A stretch of 64,000 nucleotides of DNA, taken from NCBI GenBank assembly GCA_964547855.1, contig CAZJPG010000004.1, positions 15,386 through 79,385 of the forward strand. Direction: 5' to 3'. This document shows, one piece after another, positions 35,217 through 41,480 of this stretch. This stretch comes from JBAZHE01 sp964547855. GTDB taxonomy: Bacteria > Patescibacteriota > Patescibacteriia > Patescibacteriales > WJLG01. How positions within the stretch are numbered: the stretch's first letter is position 1; each line of letters opens with the position of its first letter. The notes below the pieces were generated by a model, which had not been told where the DNA came from, ran no database searches, and saw only the letters and a program-made list of their open reading frames with translations. The position numbers were made by a program, and so were the translations under genes.

Positions 35217-35250
35217 CCCCGCCTTCCATTATGGACGGCGGGGATTTTTT
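35217..35250 (+). terminator. intrinsic terminator after the 81-residue gene
   Basis: CCCCGCC pairs with GGCGGGG, extended by an inner TCCA/TGGA pairing, followed by T6. It faces the end of recG. Confidence 0.88.
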
Positions 35251-35260
35251 AAAATCATCT

Positions 35261-37363
35261 TTATTCTAAATGTATCTCATTGCCAAGGCCTTCGATCTTT
35301 TCTTTTAGTAGTAAATGTTTTTCTAGTTTTGGGTCTTGGTCTAATAATTTACTGGCTTCTTCTTGGGCTTGTTGCATTAGCTCGTAATCAAAAAGAGTGG
35401 CGACCTTGAATTCTGGGAAGCCTGATTGAGCCGTGCCGTAGATCTCTCCGGAGCCGCGGAATTTGAGGTCCATTTCCGACAAAGAAAAACCATCCGCATA
35501 TTTTTCCATGACTGACAATCTTCTTTTTTGTCCTTGGTCGTCGTCGCTGGTAAATAGAAAACAATATGATTGTTCGGCACCGCGTCCGACGCGGCCGCGA
35601 AATTGGTGGAGTTGGGCCAAGCCAAACCTCTCCGCCCCTTCTATCATCATGATCGTGGCATTGGGAACGTCTACGCCGACCTCGATGACGGAAGTTGAGA
35701 TAAGTATTTTTGTCTTTCCTTCTAAAAATTCAGTCATTATCTTTTCTTTTTCGGCAGGTTTTAATTTGCCGTGCAACATGGCCGTCGGTATCTCTGGGAA
35801 TATTTGTTTGTCTAGTTTTTCGTATTCGCTTTTGACCGCTTTAGCTCCAAAGAAGTCTGATTCTTCTATGAGGGGGCAAACGACAAAGGCTTGTCTTCCT
35901 TTTTTTATTTCTTGGCGAATAAAATCATAGGCAGCTTGGCGCTTGTCTTCGGCGACTAGTTTGGTCAAAATCGGTTTTCTGCCGCTTGGCATTTGTCTGA
36001 TCAACGATACGTCGAGATCTCCGAATAGTATCAAAGCCAATGAGCGAGGTATTGGAGTTGCGGTCATGGATAAAAGATGAGGTTCTTTTTTGCTGCCGGA
36101 TTTTGATAATAAGGTTTTTCTTTGCTCGACTCCGAAGCGGTGTTGTTCATCGATGACGGCTAGGGCTAATTTTTTGAATTTAACATCTTTTTGCACTAAG
36201 GCATGCGTACCGATGATGATGTCTATTTCCCCGTTTTTTATAGTTTTGATAAGTTCTGCCCGCGACAATGATTTTTCCTCTTCTTTTAATTGATTGGAAA
36301 AATTGGAGTTAGTCATTCGATAGCTATTGGTCAAAATAGCGATTTTGAGCGGAAAGTCTTTGAATAGACGGCAAATAGAATTGAAATGTTGTCGTGCTAA
36401 TATTTCCGTTGGAGCCATCAATACGCCTTGAAAGCCGTTTAAAGCGACATTTAATAAAGCGAGTGCGGCCACCAATGTTTTGCCTGAACCTACGTCACCA
36501 TTAAGGAGTCGTGACATTGGCATTCCTGTTTCCATTTCCTGTAGCATACGCCAAGCGGCCTTTTTTTGGTCGTCGGTAAGTTGAAATGGAAGAGAGGATA
36601 CGAAGTCTTTGGTCTCTTTTTCTTTAAAGATGATCTTTTCCGCATTTGATTTGGCTCGTTGTCGTTTGAAAGATTGCGATCTTAGTTGAGCTAGAAAAAT
36701 TTCGTCAAAGGCTAAACGGCGGCGCGCTTGTGATGATTCGTCGAAATTCTTTGGGAAGTGTATTTTTTCTAGAGCCTCGTCTATTGGCAAGAGTCCTAAT
36801 GCGCTAAGAGTGCCTGCCGGCAGAGTTTCTTTTAATTCTTTAGTAGCTGGCAGTATTTGCTTAATGAAAAAACGAAGCTGCTTTTGAGTCAGGTTTTCCG
36901 TAGTATGGTATATCGGTACTAAGCCTTGAGTGTGAGTAGGGGATAAGGTGCTTATTTTTTCATAAGCCGGTGAGACCATGGTCATAATCCCTCCCTCATC
37001 CTTAACTTCCCCAGCCAAAGACACTCTGTCTCCTGGCTTAAGATTTTTAGCGATAAACGGTTGATTGAACCAGATCACTTTAACTCCTTCCGTGTCATCT
37101 CTTACTAAGGCCTCGGTGATATACATTCGACGGCGATGGGCGCGGCGGTTGTTTATTAGTTCGAGTTCGCCGATGATGTTGGCTTTTTTGCCTGGCACTA
37201 AATCTTTTATTTTTAAGCTTTGAGAGAAGTCGTCATAACGAAAAGGCAAATGCCAAAGCAAGTCTTGGATGGTCTCAAGACCCAGAGTTTTAAGTGATTT
37301 GGCTATTTTAGGGCCGATCTTCGGCAACCCTGATAGTTTGGCGGAAAGTTCCATAATATCCAA
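35261..37363 (-). CDS. recG: ATP-dependent DNA helicase RecG
   Basis: A 700-residue superfamily 2 helicase that remodels stalled forks and Holliday junctions. An N-terminal wedge/OB domain (residues 1-150, LPFRYDDFS) is followed by the helicase core: Walker A GDVGSGKT, DEQH box VIDEQHRFGVEQR, SMTATPIPRSLA, and LAQLHQFRGRVGRG (motif VI). The C-terminal RecG region closes the protein. Length and motif order are normal. It is alone on the minus strand, convergent with the small membrane gene. Confidence 0.97.
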   Translation of the reverse strand: MDIMELSAKLSGLPKIGPKIAKSLKTLGLETIQDLLWHLPFRYDDFSQSLKIKDLVPGKKANIIGELELINNRRAHRRRMYITEALVRDDTEGVKVIWFNQPFIAKNLKPGDRVSLAGEVKDEGGIMTMVSPAYEKISTLSPTHTQGLVPIYHTTENLTQKQLRFFIKQILPATKELKETLPAGTLSALGLLPIDEALEKIHFPKNFDESSQARRRLAFDEIFLAQLRSQSFKRQRAKSNAEKIIFKEKETKDFVSSLPFQLTDDQKKAAWRMLQEMETGMPMSRLLNGDVGSGKTLVAALALLNVALNGFQGVLMAPTEILARQHFNSICRLFKDFPLKIAILTNSYRMTNSNFSNQLKEEEKSLSRAELIKTIKNGEIDIIIGTHALVQKDVKFKKLALAVIDEQHRFGVEQRKTLLSKSGSKKEPHLLSMTATPIPRSLALILFGDLDVSLIRQMPSGRKPILTKLVAEDKRQAAYDFIRQEIKKGRQAFVVCPLIEESDFFGAKAVKSEYEKLDKQIFPEIPTAMLHGKLKPAEKEKIMTEFLEGKTKILISTSVIEVGVDVPNATIMMIEGAERFGLAQLHQFRGRVGRGAEQSYCFLFTSDDDQGQKRRLSVMEKYADGFSLSEMDLKFRGSGEIYGTAQSGFPEFKVATLFDYELMQQAQEEASKLLDQDPKLEKHLLLKEKIEGLGNEIHLE

Positions 37364-37392
37364 TTCTACCTTATTTTTTAAGGTTTTTCAAT

Positions 37393-37433
37393 AAAAAAAT
37401 CCGCCCACAGAAGATTCGACTTCTTGGCGGATT
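37393..37433 (-). terminator. intrinsic terminator of the 37446-38315 gene
   Basis: On the minus strand, AATCCGCC pairs with GGCGGATT, plus an inner AGAAG/CTTCT, followed by T7. Confidence 0.85.
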
Positions 37434-37445
37434 CATGAGACTTAT

Positions 37446-38315
37446 TCAATGTACGGGTGCATGCTTGGTGTTTTTACTGGCTGGGCTTATTTGATTCGAT
37501 TCAGCATCGACTCTTTTTAGTCTGTCTTTTACTTGCAGGGCATGAGCTATCTCGACCATTATTCTGAAGACGTCTTTTTCGGTCGCATAGAGACCATTTT
37601 GGTTTACGATTGGTTTGTCGATCAGTAAATAGTCAGCCCCGTCTTTAATAGCATTGAACGGGGTTATTGTCCTTTGATGAACGCTAGGGGTTGCTTCGTC
37701 AGGAACTACATTGGTAGCGATCTTTAATATGCCATCAAAGGAGCTACTGTCATAGCTTTTTAATAAATAAGGCTTGCAGATTACGCCATCCAAGTTCGCT
37801 CTTTGAACGTAGCCGTTGAACGTGATCATTCTGCGATCGACGTCGCCGAAATTCGATGTCGCCAAAGAATGCTCCATGTGGGGCGGTATCGTCACTCCGA
37901 AAACGAGTGGTCGTGGCGAGCTGAAAATAGAATCTTCCGTGACATTGTGGTCGTCAGAAAATTTCTTTTCATTCTTGCTTATGGTTTCCATAAAAGCTTT
38001 CATCGAATTGTAGCCTGCGGAGCACTGTATGTTTACCATGGCTACCCCCGATGTCCTTAATTTTTCCGCGCAGGATATCATTTGTTGCGGCGGTAAGTTA
38101 AGGTTAAAATCCAAGAAAGCTTTGACGTTCTTATTCCTGAAGGTCATTAATATTAACTCCAAGGAATGGGATATTAGCATTGATGGGTTAATGCAGAAAT
38201 ATCCGGCCATATTAGAGATGGCTTCCAGTGTATTGTTTATCTCTTTAAGGGTGTTTAAGTGACGTATGTCTACTATTATTCTGTTTTTGACTCGCGCCCT
38301 TAAGGCTTCTTCCAT
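37446..38315 (-). CDS. orotidine-5'-phosphate decarboxylase-like TIM-barrel protein lacking the catalytic motif
   Basis: A 289-residue protein with the strand pattern of the OMP decarboxylase superfamily: VDIRHLNTL at the start, LDFNLNLPP, MVNIQCSAG, LVFGVTI, DGVICKP, LKIATNVVPDE, then TPFNAIKDGADYLLIDKPI (the phosphate-binding end of the barrel). Active OMPDC and 3-keto-gulonate-phosphate decarboxylases need a DxKxxD motif on strand 2. Here it reads DFNLNL, so Lys and the second Asp are missing. The protein may bind a sugar phosphate or nucleotide without decarboxylating it. GGAGG lies 6 nt before the ATG. No pyrimidine genes are nearby. Confidence 0.65.
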   Translation of the reverse strand: MEEALRARVKNRIIVDIRHLNTLKEINNTLEAISNMAGYFCINPSMLISHSLELILMTFRNKNVKAFLDFNLNLPPQQMISCAEKLRTSGVAMVNIQCSAGYNSMKAFMETISKNEKKFSDDHNVTEDSIFSSPRPLVFGVTIPPHMEHSLATSNFGDVDRRMITFNGYVQRANLDGVICKPYLLKSYDSSSFDGILKIATNVVPDEATPSVHQRTITPFNAIKDGADYLLIDKPIVNQNGLYATEKDVFRIMVEIAHALQVKDRLKRVDAESNQISPASKNTKHAPVH

Positions 38316-38372
38316 AGTACCTCCAGTTACACAATTGATTGTTTTTTAATGATCATTTTTGATTTTCGTTTT

Positions 38373-38401
38373 AATTTAACATAAAACATTATTTTTAGCA
38401 A
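38373..38401 (-). promoter_or_regulatory. promoter of the OMPDC-like gene
   Basis: On the minus strand, TTGCTA (38401-38396), a 17-nt spacer and TAAATT (38378-38373). Confidence 0.6.
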
Positions 38402-38430
38402 GTTCTAGTGTTATTTTCGTAGCCTCTCGA

Positions 38431-38665
38431 CCAAACTGGACGCCCAAAACAAAAACAGCCTTGCGGCCGTTTTGTTTGTGCGCCCAGTAGGAATCGAAGG
38501 GCGTAAAGCCCGTCTCCCCTGGAAGGACTTATTACCTATTTTTATTTTTTTGCATCTATTTTTGGTTTACGACTTTGCCTATTAGTAGTCTTCCTTTTAG
38601 TAGATTCTCAACCAAACTGGACGCCCAAAACAAAAACAGCCTTGCGGCCGTTTTGTTTGTGCGCC
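38431..38665 (-). repeat. 181-bp partial tandem duplication of the tRNA-Arg(CCG) 3' region
   Basis: The segment from CCAAACTGGACGCCCAAAAC through the terminator and the tRNA 3' end (TGCGCCCAGTAGGAATCGA) is present at 38431 and again from 38612, period 181. In the left copy the tRNA sequence breaks off in the T-loop at about 38497. It continues into a module of about 36 nt (GGGCGTAAAGCCC, GTCTCCCC, then GAAGGACTTATT). The same module is joined to another tRNA at 39726 and 39904. The left copy is therefore a tRNA 3' remnant, not a gene. Confidence 0.8.
38634..38655 (-). terminator. intrinsic terminator downstream of tRNA-Arg(CCG)
   Basis: On the minus strand, AAAACGGCC-gcaa-GGCTGTTTTTG. A duplicate lies at about 38453-38475. 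Confidence 0.75.
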
Positions 38666-38831
38666 NNNNNNNNNNNNNNNNNNNNNNNNNNNNNNNNNNN
38701 NNNNNNNNNNNNNNNNNNNNNNNNNNNNNNNNNNNNNNNNNNNNNNNNNNNNNNNNNNNNNNNNNCAGTAGGAATCGAACCTACATCGCAAGATCCGGAA
38801 TCTTGCGTCCTATCCATTGAACGATGGGCGC
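38660..38831 (-). tRNA. tRNA-Arg (anticodon CCG), interrupted by a 100-N gap
   Basis: Reading the minus strand and leaving out the N run, a complete 72-nt cloverleaf forms. The acceptor is GCGCCCA/TGGGCGC with discriminator A, the D-stem is GTTC/GGAC, and the anticodon stem is CAAGA/TCTTG with loop TTCCGGA (anticodon CCG). The T-arm is GTAGG-TTCGATT-CCTAC. The gap falls inside the 3' acceptor strand, and joining GCGCC to CA restores it exactly. CCA is not encoded. Confidence 0.85.
38666..38765. other. scaffold gap of 100 N
   Basis: Exactly 100 N, the usual placeholder for an unknown gap. It is placed inside a tandemly repeated tRNA region, where short-read assemblies break. Open reading frames drawn across it are meaningless. 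Confidence 0.97.
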
Positions 38832-38891
38832 CTTTTATTAAATTATCGATTAACGGTCGTCAGTTGTCAATTATTCAATTGTTTTTTTAGC

Positions 38892-38920
38892 TTGACATTT
38901 TTAACTAAATAGCGTATATT
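38892..38920 (+). promoter_or_regulatory. promoter of the 206-residue membrane protein gene
   Basis: TTGACA (38892-38897), a 17-nt spacer and TATATT (38915-38920), followed by a leader of about 60 nt. Confidence 0.82.
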
Positions 38921-38985
38921 AAACTGAATGTTTTTGTCCTTTATAATCATTTAAAATAAGAAATCATAACGAAGGAGGTCGAATA

Positions 38986-39606
38986 GTGGTTAGAGTTAGC
39001 ATGTTTTCTTCCGAGACTAGATTCAATGAACGGCTCAATGAAAAGCTTGGCAAACATCGCGAGTCTTTGACGAAGCAGGAGAGGAAAATTCTAGATGGTC
39101 TTGATGTCCCTAACAACATAAGGGAGAGGGCCGAAAGCGTTTGGCTTAAAGAAAAGAACAGCGAGAAGATAGAGAAAGTCGGAACTTTTGTAGCCGTTTT
39201 TATGCACCCCATTCTTTTGAGTCTTCTCTTGGTTAGTCATTTGTTTCCGAAGAATTTTTTTCTAGCCAATCTTGACTGGCTGGCATTGATTTTGATTTGG
39301 ATATATGCGTTTATTCCGTCGATCATGCTTATGCTCTCTCGAGCGGCTGGCATAGTTTCAGCTAAAAGCGGTGTCATTTATGCCAAAGTAAATTTGACGG
39401 TGTTGGCTAAAAGATCTTTTTTTAGTGTCTATTCAAAGGTGATGTTTTTCGCGTTATTATATTTTCTTGTTTGCACCGGACATATATTCACTACGTCGAT
39501 ATTAGTGTTGTTGTGGATCGCCAATTTCGTTGTATTCTTGGTATTAAAGGATAAGTTGAAAAAGATCGTTTTTCTTGGCAGGCAAGTTGAGAAAATGGAA
39601 AGTTGA
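38986..39606 (+). CDS. hypothetical membrane protein
   Basis: A 206-residue protein starting at GTG 38986, with GAAGGAGGT 6 nt upstream. The first 60 residues are charged and helical (MFSSETRFNERLNEKLGKH and a following ERKILDGLDVP). Four hydrophobic helices follow (about 66-85, 90-112, 143-160 and 165-185). No family is recognised. It has its own promoter and terminator and is not part of the surrounding tRNA arrays. Confidence 0.62.
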   Translation: MVRVSMFSSETRFNERLNEKLGKHRESLTKQERKILDGLDVPNNIRERAESVWLKEKNSEKIEKVGTFVAVFMHPILLSLLLVSHLFPKNFFLANLDWLALILIWIYAFIPSIMLMLSRAAGIVSAKSGVIYAKVNLTVLAKRSFFSVYSKVMFFALLYFLVCTGHIFTTSILVLLWIANFVVFLVLKDKLKKIVFLGRQVEKMES

Positions 39607-39624
39607 TCTTTGTTTTGTTCACAC

Positions 39625-39656
39625 AAGGGAACGTCTTTATGGCAGTCCCTTTTTTA
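39625..39656 (+). terminator. intrinsic terminator after the 206-residue gene
   Basis: AAGGGA pairs with TCCCTT around a 15-nt loop and is followed by T7. Confidence 0.65.
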
Positions 39657-39669
39657 TTTGTACAATATT

Positions 39670-40065
39670 GCCCATAACAAAAAATCCTTTCCCTGGCCTT
39701 TGTTCTGTGCACTCGCTAGGAATCGAAGGGCGTAAAGCCCGTCTCCCCAGAAGGACTTATTGGTTTTGTCACTTTGATGGTCTAAGGGTTTTTTGACGGC
39801 ATGTCTAAAATTAAGCCTCCTTTTACTAAGTTCTCATCTCTAGCGATTGCCCATAACAAAAAGCCCCTTTCGGGGCCTTTGTTCTGTGCACTCGCTAGGA
39901 ATCGAAGGGCGTAAAGCCCGTCTCCCCAGAAGGACTTATTGGTTTTGTCACTTTGATGGTCTAAGGGTTTTTTGACGGCATGTCTAAAATTAAGCCTCCT
40001 TTTACTAAGTTCTCATCTCTAGCGATTGCCCATAACAAAAAGCCCCTTTCGGGGCCTTTGTTCTG
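39670..40065 (-). repeat. two tandem ~179-bp units carrying 3' fragments of tRNA-Arg(GCG)
   Basis: GCCCATAACAAAAA starts at 39670, 39848 and 40028, giving periods of 178 and 180. Each unit holds a tRNA terminator (AAGGCCCC-gaaa-GGGGCTT on the minus strand; degenerate in the leftmost unit) and the last part of tRNA-Arg(GCG), TGCACTCGCTAGGAATCGA. In the first two units the tRNA stops in the T-loop and runs into the GGGCGTAAAGCCC module. In the third unit it continues as the full gene. No coding sequence is seen here. Confidence 0.85.
40040..40058 (-). terminator. intrinsic terminator downstream of tRNA-Arg(GCG)
   Basis: On the minus strand, AAGGCCCC-gaaa-GGGGCTTTTTG. It is repeated at about 39860-39878. 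Confidence 0.75.
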
Positions 40066-40137
40066 TGCACTCGCTAGGAATCGAACCTAGATTACAAGAT
40101 CCGCAATCTTGTGTCCTATCCATTGAACGACGAGTGC
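40066..40137 (-). tRNA. tRNA-Arg (anticodon GCG)
   Basis: A complete 72-nt cloverleaf on the minus strand: acceptor GCACTCG/CGAGTGC with discriminator A, D-stem GTTC/GGAC, anticodon stem CAAGA/TCTTG with loop TTGCGGA, and T-arm CTAGG-TTCGATT-CCTAG. The anticodon GCG reads CGC and CGT; most bacteria use ACG edited to inosine instead. CCA is not encoded. It lies between a 5' fragment on its right and two 3' fragments on its left. Confidence 0.93.
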
Positions 40138-40179
40138 AATTTGTTTTTCAAACTCGGAATACAGTATGATTTTTTACGC

Positions 40180-40226
40180 ACATCTCCTTATCCGCCTTGG
40201 GCGGATCCATTGAACGACGAGTGCGT
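40180..40226 (-). pseudogene. 5' fragment of tRNA-Arg(GCG) interrupted by a palindrome
   Basis: On the minus strand, GCACTCGTCGTTCAATGGAT repeats the first 20 nt of tRNA-Arg(GCG) exactly. At the D-loop it is interrupted by a perfect palindrome (CCGCC-CAAG-GCGG), after which only a few tRNA-like bases (ATAAGGA) follow. It lies about 15 nt downstream of the only promoter-like sequence for the tRNA. It cannot fold as a tRNA. Confidence 0.82.
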
Positions 40227-40235
40227 ACTTTATCA

Positions 40236-40264
40236 ATTAAAAACTAAAAAACTAAAACTGTCAA
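40236..40264 (-). promoter_or_regulatory. probable promoter for tRNA-Arg(GCG)
   Basis: On the minus strand, TTGACA (40264-40259), a 17-nt spacer and TTTAAT. Transcription would enter the broken 5' fragment first and then the intact tRNA. Confidence 0.6.
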
Positions 40265-40273
40265 TGATTGACG

Positions 40274-40297
40274 AAAAAAACGGGGATTTCGCCCCGT
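40274..40297 (-). terminator. intrinsic terminator of the 197-residue gene
   Basis: On the minus strand, ACGGGG-cgaaat-CCCCGT followed by T7. Confidence 0.88.
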
Positions 40298-40315
40298 GTA
40301 GAACGATTTTATGAC

Positions 40316-40909
40316 TTACATCTTTAACATATCTGATAATTTTTCGGAAAGGGGAATGTCGGTCCTTTCTGTATCTTCCTTGATGTATTTTAGGAGGTTT
40401 TTGCGTATGACCACTGGATTCATGTCGTCCAAGGGGATTGAAAGGCGGGTGCGGGCAAAGTTCATTAACCAAAGCATCCATTCATAGCGTCCGGCTTTGG
40501 CTGCTCCGGAAACTTGCGGTTTAACGAAGCGTTTGAATTCTATATATAGATTTTTAATTCCATCCTTTGGTCGATAGATTATGAAGAAGTTGTCCAATTG
40601 CTCATATACATAGAATTCCTTGCCAACTTTGACTCCATCGTCGCTTAATTCAATGTCTAAGATGGCTGGCTTGGCGCCGTCGGTCAAGATTATCAAAATG
40701 GCGCCAAGTATGATTATGACGACGAATATATAATTCAGGGTCAAGAGGGCATAGACTATGCAAATAACGGCGACTAAGCTGGCTATAAGGTACCAGCGGC
40801 GATTTTTTTTGGGACTTACGTATTCCTGAACTTTCCAGGAAATGATGTCGTCTTCCGACCTTATTTCCTCGACTTTTTTCTTTTCTTCGTCCATATGATT
40901 GACAGTCAT
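40316..40909 (-). CDS. hypothetical two-helix membrane protein
   Basis: A 197-residue protein. An N-terminal charged segment is followed by two adjacent helices (about residues 39-58 and 61-77, forming a hairpin), then a C-terminal domain of about 120 residues with alternating beta strands (DIELSDDGVKVGKEFYVYE, then FFIIYRPKDG). This layout, two helices plus a PH-like domain, is common in CPR hypothetical proteins. Start at 40909 or at the in-frame ATG 15 nt downstream. The function is unknown; a terminator lies directly after it. Confidence 0.65.
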   Translation of the reverse strand: MTVNHMDEEKKKVEEIRSEDDIISWKVQEYVSPKKNRRWYLIASLVAVICIVYALLTLNYIFVVIIILGAILIILTDGAKPAILDIELSDDGVKVGKEFYVYEQLDNFFIIYRPKDGIKNLYIEFKRFVKPQVSGAAKAGRYEWMLWLMNFARTRLSIPLDDMNPVVIRKNLLKYIKEDTERTDIPLSEKLSDMLKM

Positions 40910-40940
40910 TTTTTTATCTTATATCATTAGTATATCATAA

Positions 40941-40967
40941 AAAACCAGCTTAAGGAAAGCTGGTTTT
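40941..40967. terminator. symmetrical terminator hairpin
   Basis: AAAACCAGCTT pairs with AAGCTGGTTTT, with A and T runs on both sides, so it could act on either strand. It separates the 197-residue gene from the tRNA-Ser region. Confidence 0.6.
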
Positions 40968-40975
40968 TAGAGGGA

Positions 40976-41053
40976 TTTGGAGAGTTGGCTGATGCGCCCG
41001 AGGCGCATCTGTTAGCGCCGAGGGAAAACCCGCCTTGGGCGGGGTGGCTGAAA
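40976..41053 (+). pseudogene. 5' fragment of tRNA-Ser(GCT) interrupted by GC-rich palindromes
   Basis: TTTGGAGAGTTGGCTGA matches the start of tRNA-Ser(GCT) with 3 nt of its leader. Then 51 nt (40993-41043) intervene, and the tRNA resumes exactly with GTGGCTGAAA before diverging. The insert holds two hairpins: GATGCGCC-cga-GGCGCATC and CCCGCC-tt-GGGCGGG. The second shares its core, CCGCCTTGGGCGG, with the insert in the tRNA-Arg fragment at 40193. Confidence 0.85.
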
Positions 41054-41055
41054 TT

Positions 41056-41316
41056 ATGTATTATGTGTATATAATATATAGTAAAAAAATCAGCAAGTTT
41101 TATATAGGAAGTACTGGTGATTTAAAGGATAGAATGACCAGGCATAATTCTGGTAGGTCTGTCTTTACAAAAAATGGTGTGCCATGGGAACTTGTTCATT
41201 ATCAAGCTTTTTGTGAGAAGGCCGATGCTTTAAGGGAAGAGTTGTTTTTAAAAACCGGGAAAGGTCGGGAGCGCAGAAAGTTTTTGCTAAATGATTTTTT
41301 GAAAAAGATAAAATAA
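41056..41316 (+). CDS. GIY-YIG superfamily nuclease domain protein
   Basis: An 86-residue protein starting at ATG 41056 (MYYVYIIYSKKISKFYIGST). YVYII and YIGST are the two halves of the GIY-YIG motif; a conserved Arg (DRMTRHNSG) and a Glu on a later helix (LREELFLKTGKGRERR) follow. Single-domain members are small structure- or site-specific endonucleases. The gene lies exactly between the interrupted 5' fragment of tRNA-Ser and the intact tRNA-Ser, the arrangement expected if it or its element had inserted into the tRNA gene and regenerated it. The upstream in-frame TTG at 41035 falls inside the palindrome and is unlikely to be the start. Confidence 0.88.
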   Translation: MYYVYIIYSKKISKFYIGSTGDLKDRMTRHNSGRSVFTKNGVPWELVHYQAFCEKADALREELFLKTGKGRERRKFLLNDFLKKIK

Positions 41317-41321
41317 AATTT

Positions 41322-41408
41322 GGAGAGTTGGCTGAGTGGCTGAAAGCAACACACTGCTAATGTGTTGACCTCGCAAGGGGTCCGTGGGTTCGAATCCCAC
41401 ACTCTCCG
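41322..41408 (+). tRNA. tRNA-Ser (anticodon GCT)
   Basis: An 87-nt type II tRNA: acceptor GGAGAGT/ACTCTCC with discriminator G, D-arm GGCTGAGTGGCTGAAAGC, anticodon loop CTGCTAA (GCT, reads AGC/AGT), a long variable arm (CCTCGCAAGGGG) and T-arm GTGGG-TTCGAAT-CCCAC. CCA is not encoded. It marks the left side of the AT-rich accessory island. Confidence 0.95.
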
Positions 41409-41438
41409 CAGAGACAATTTAGTATCGTGCATACCCAC

Positions 41439-41464
41439 AAGCCTCGTTTTTGCGAGGCTTTTTT
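41439..41464 (+). terminator. intrinsic terminator after tRNA-Ser
   Basis: AAGCCTCG pairs with CGAGGCTT around a T-rich loop and is followed by T4. Confidence 0.82.
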
Positions 41465-41480
41465 GGTATAGTATTTCAAT

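Noticed and set aside
38575..38890. Open reading frames spanning the N run on both strands
   Set aside because: They exist only because N codons are read as X; the region is a tRNA gene and its duplicated flank.
39670..40065. CRISPR array
   Set aside because: Units are about 180 bp and nearly identical along their whole length, with no short-repeat/unique-spacer pattern. No CRISPR array was found in the window.
41035..41055. TTG start for the GIY-YIG gene
   Set aside because: It lies within the palindrome/tRNA remnant; the conserved domain starts at the ATG at 41056.
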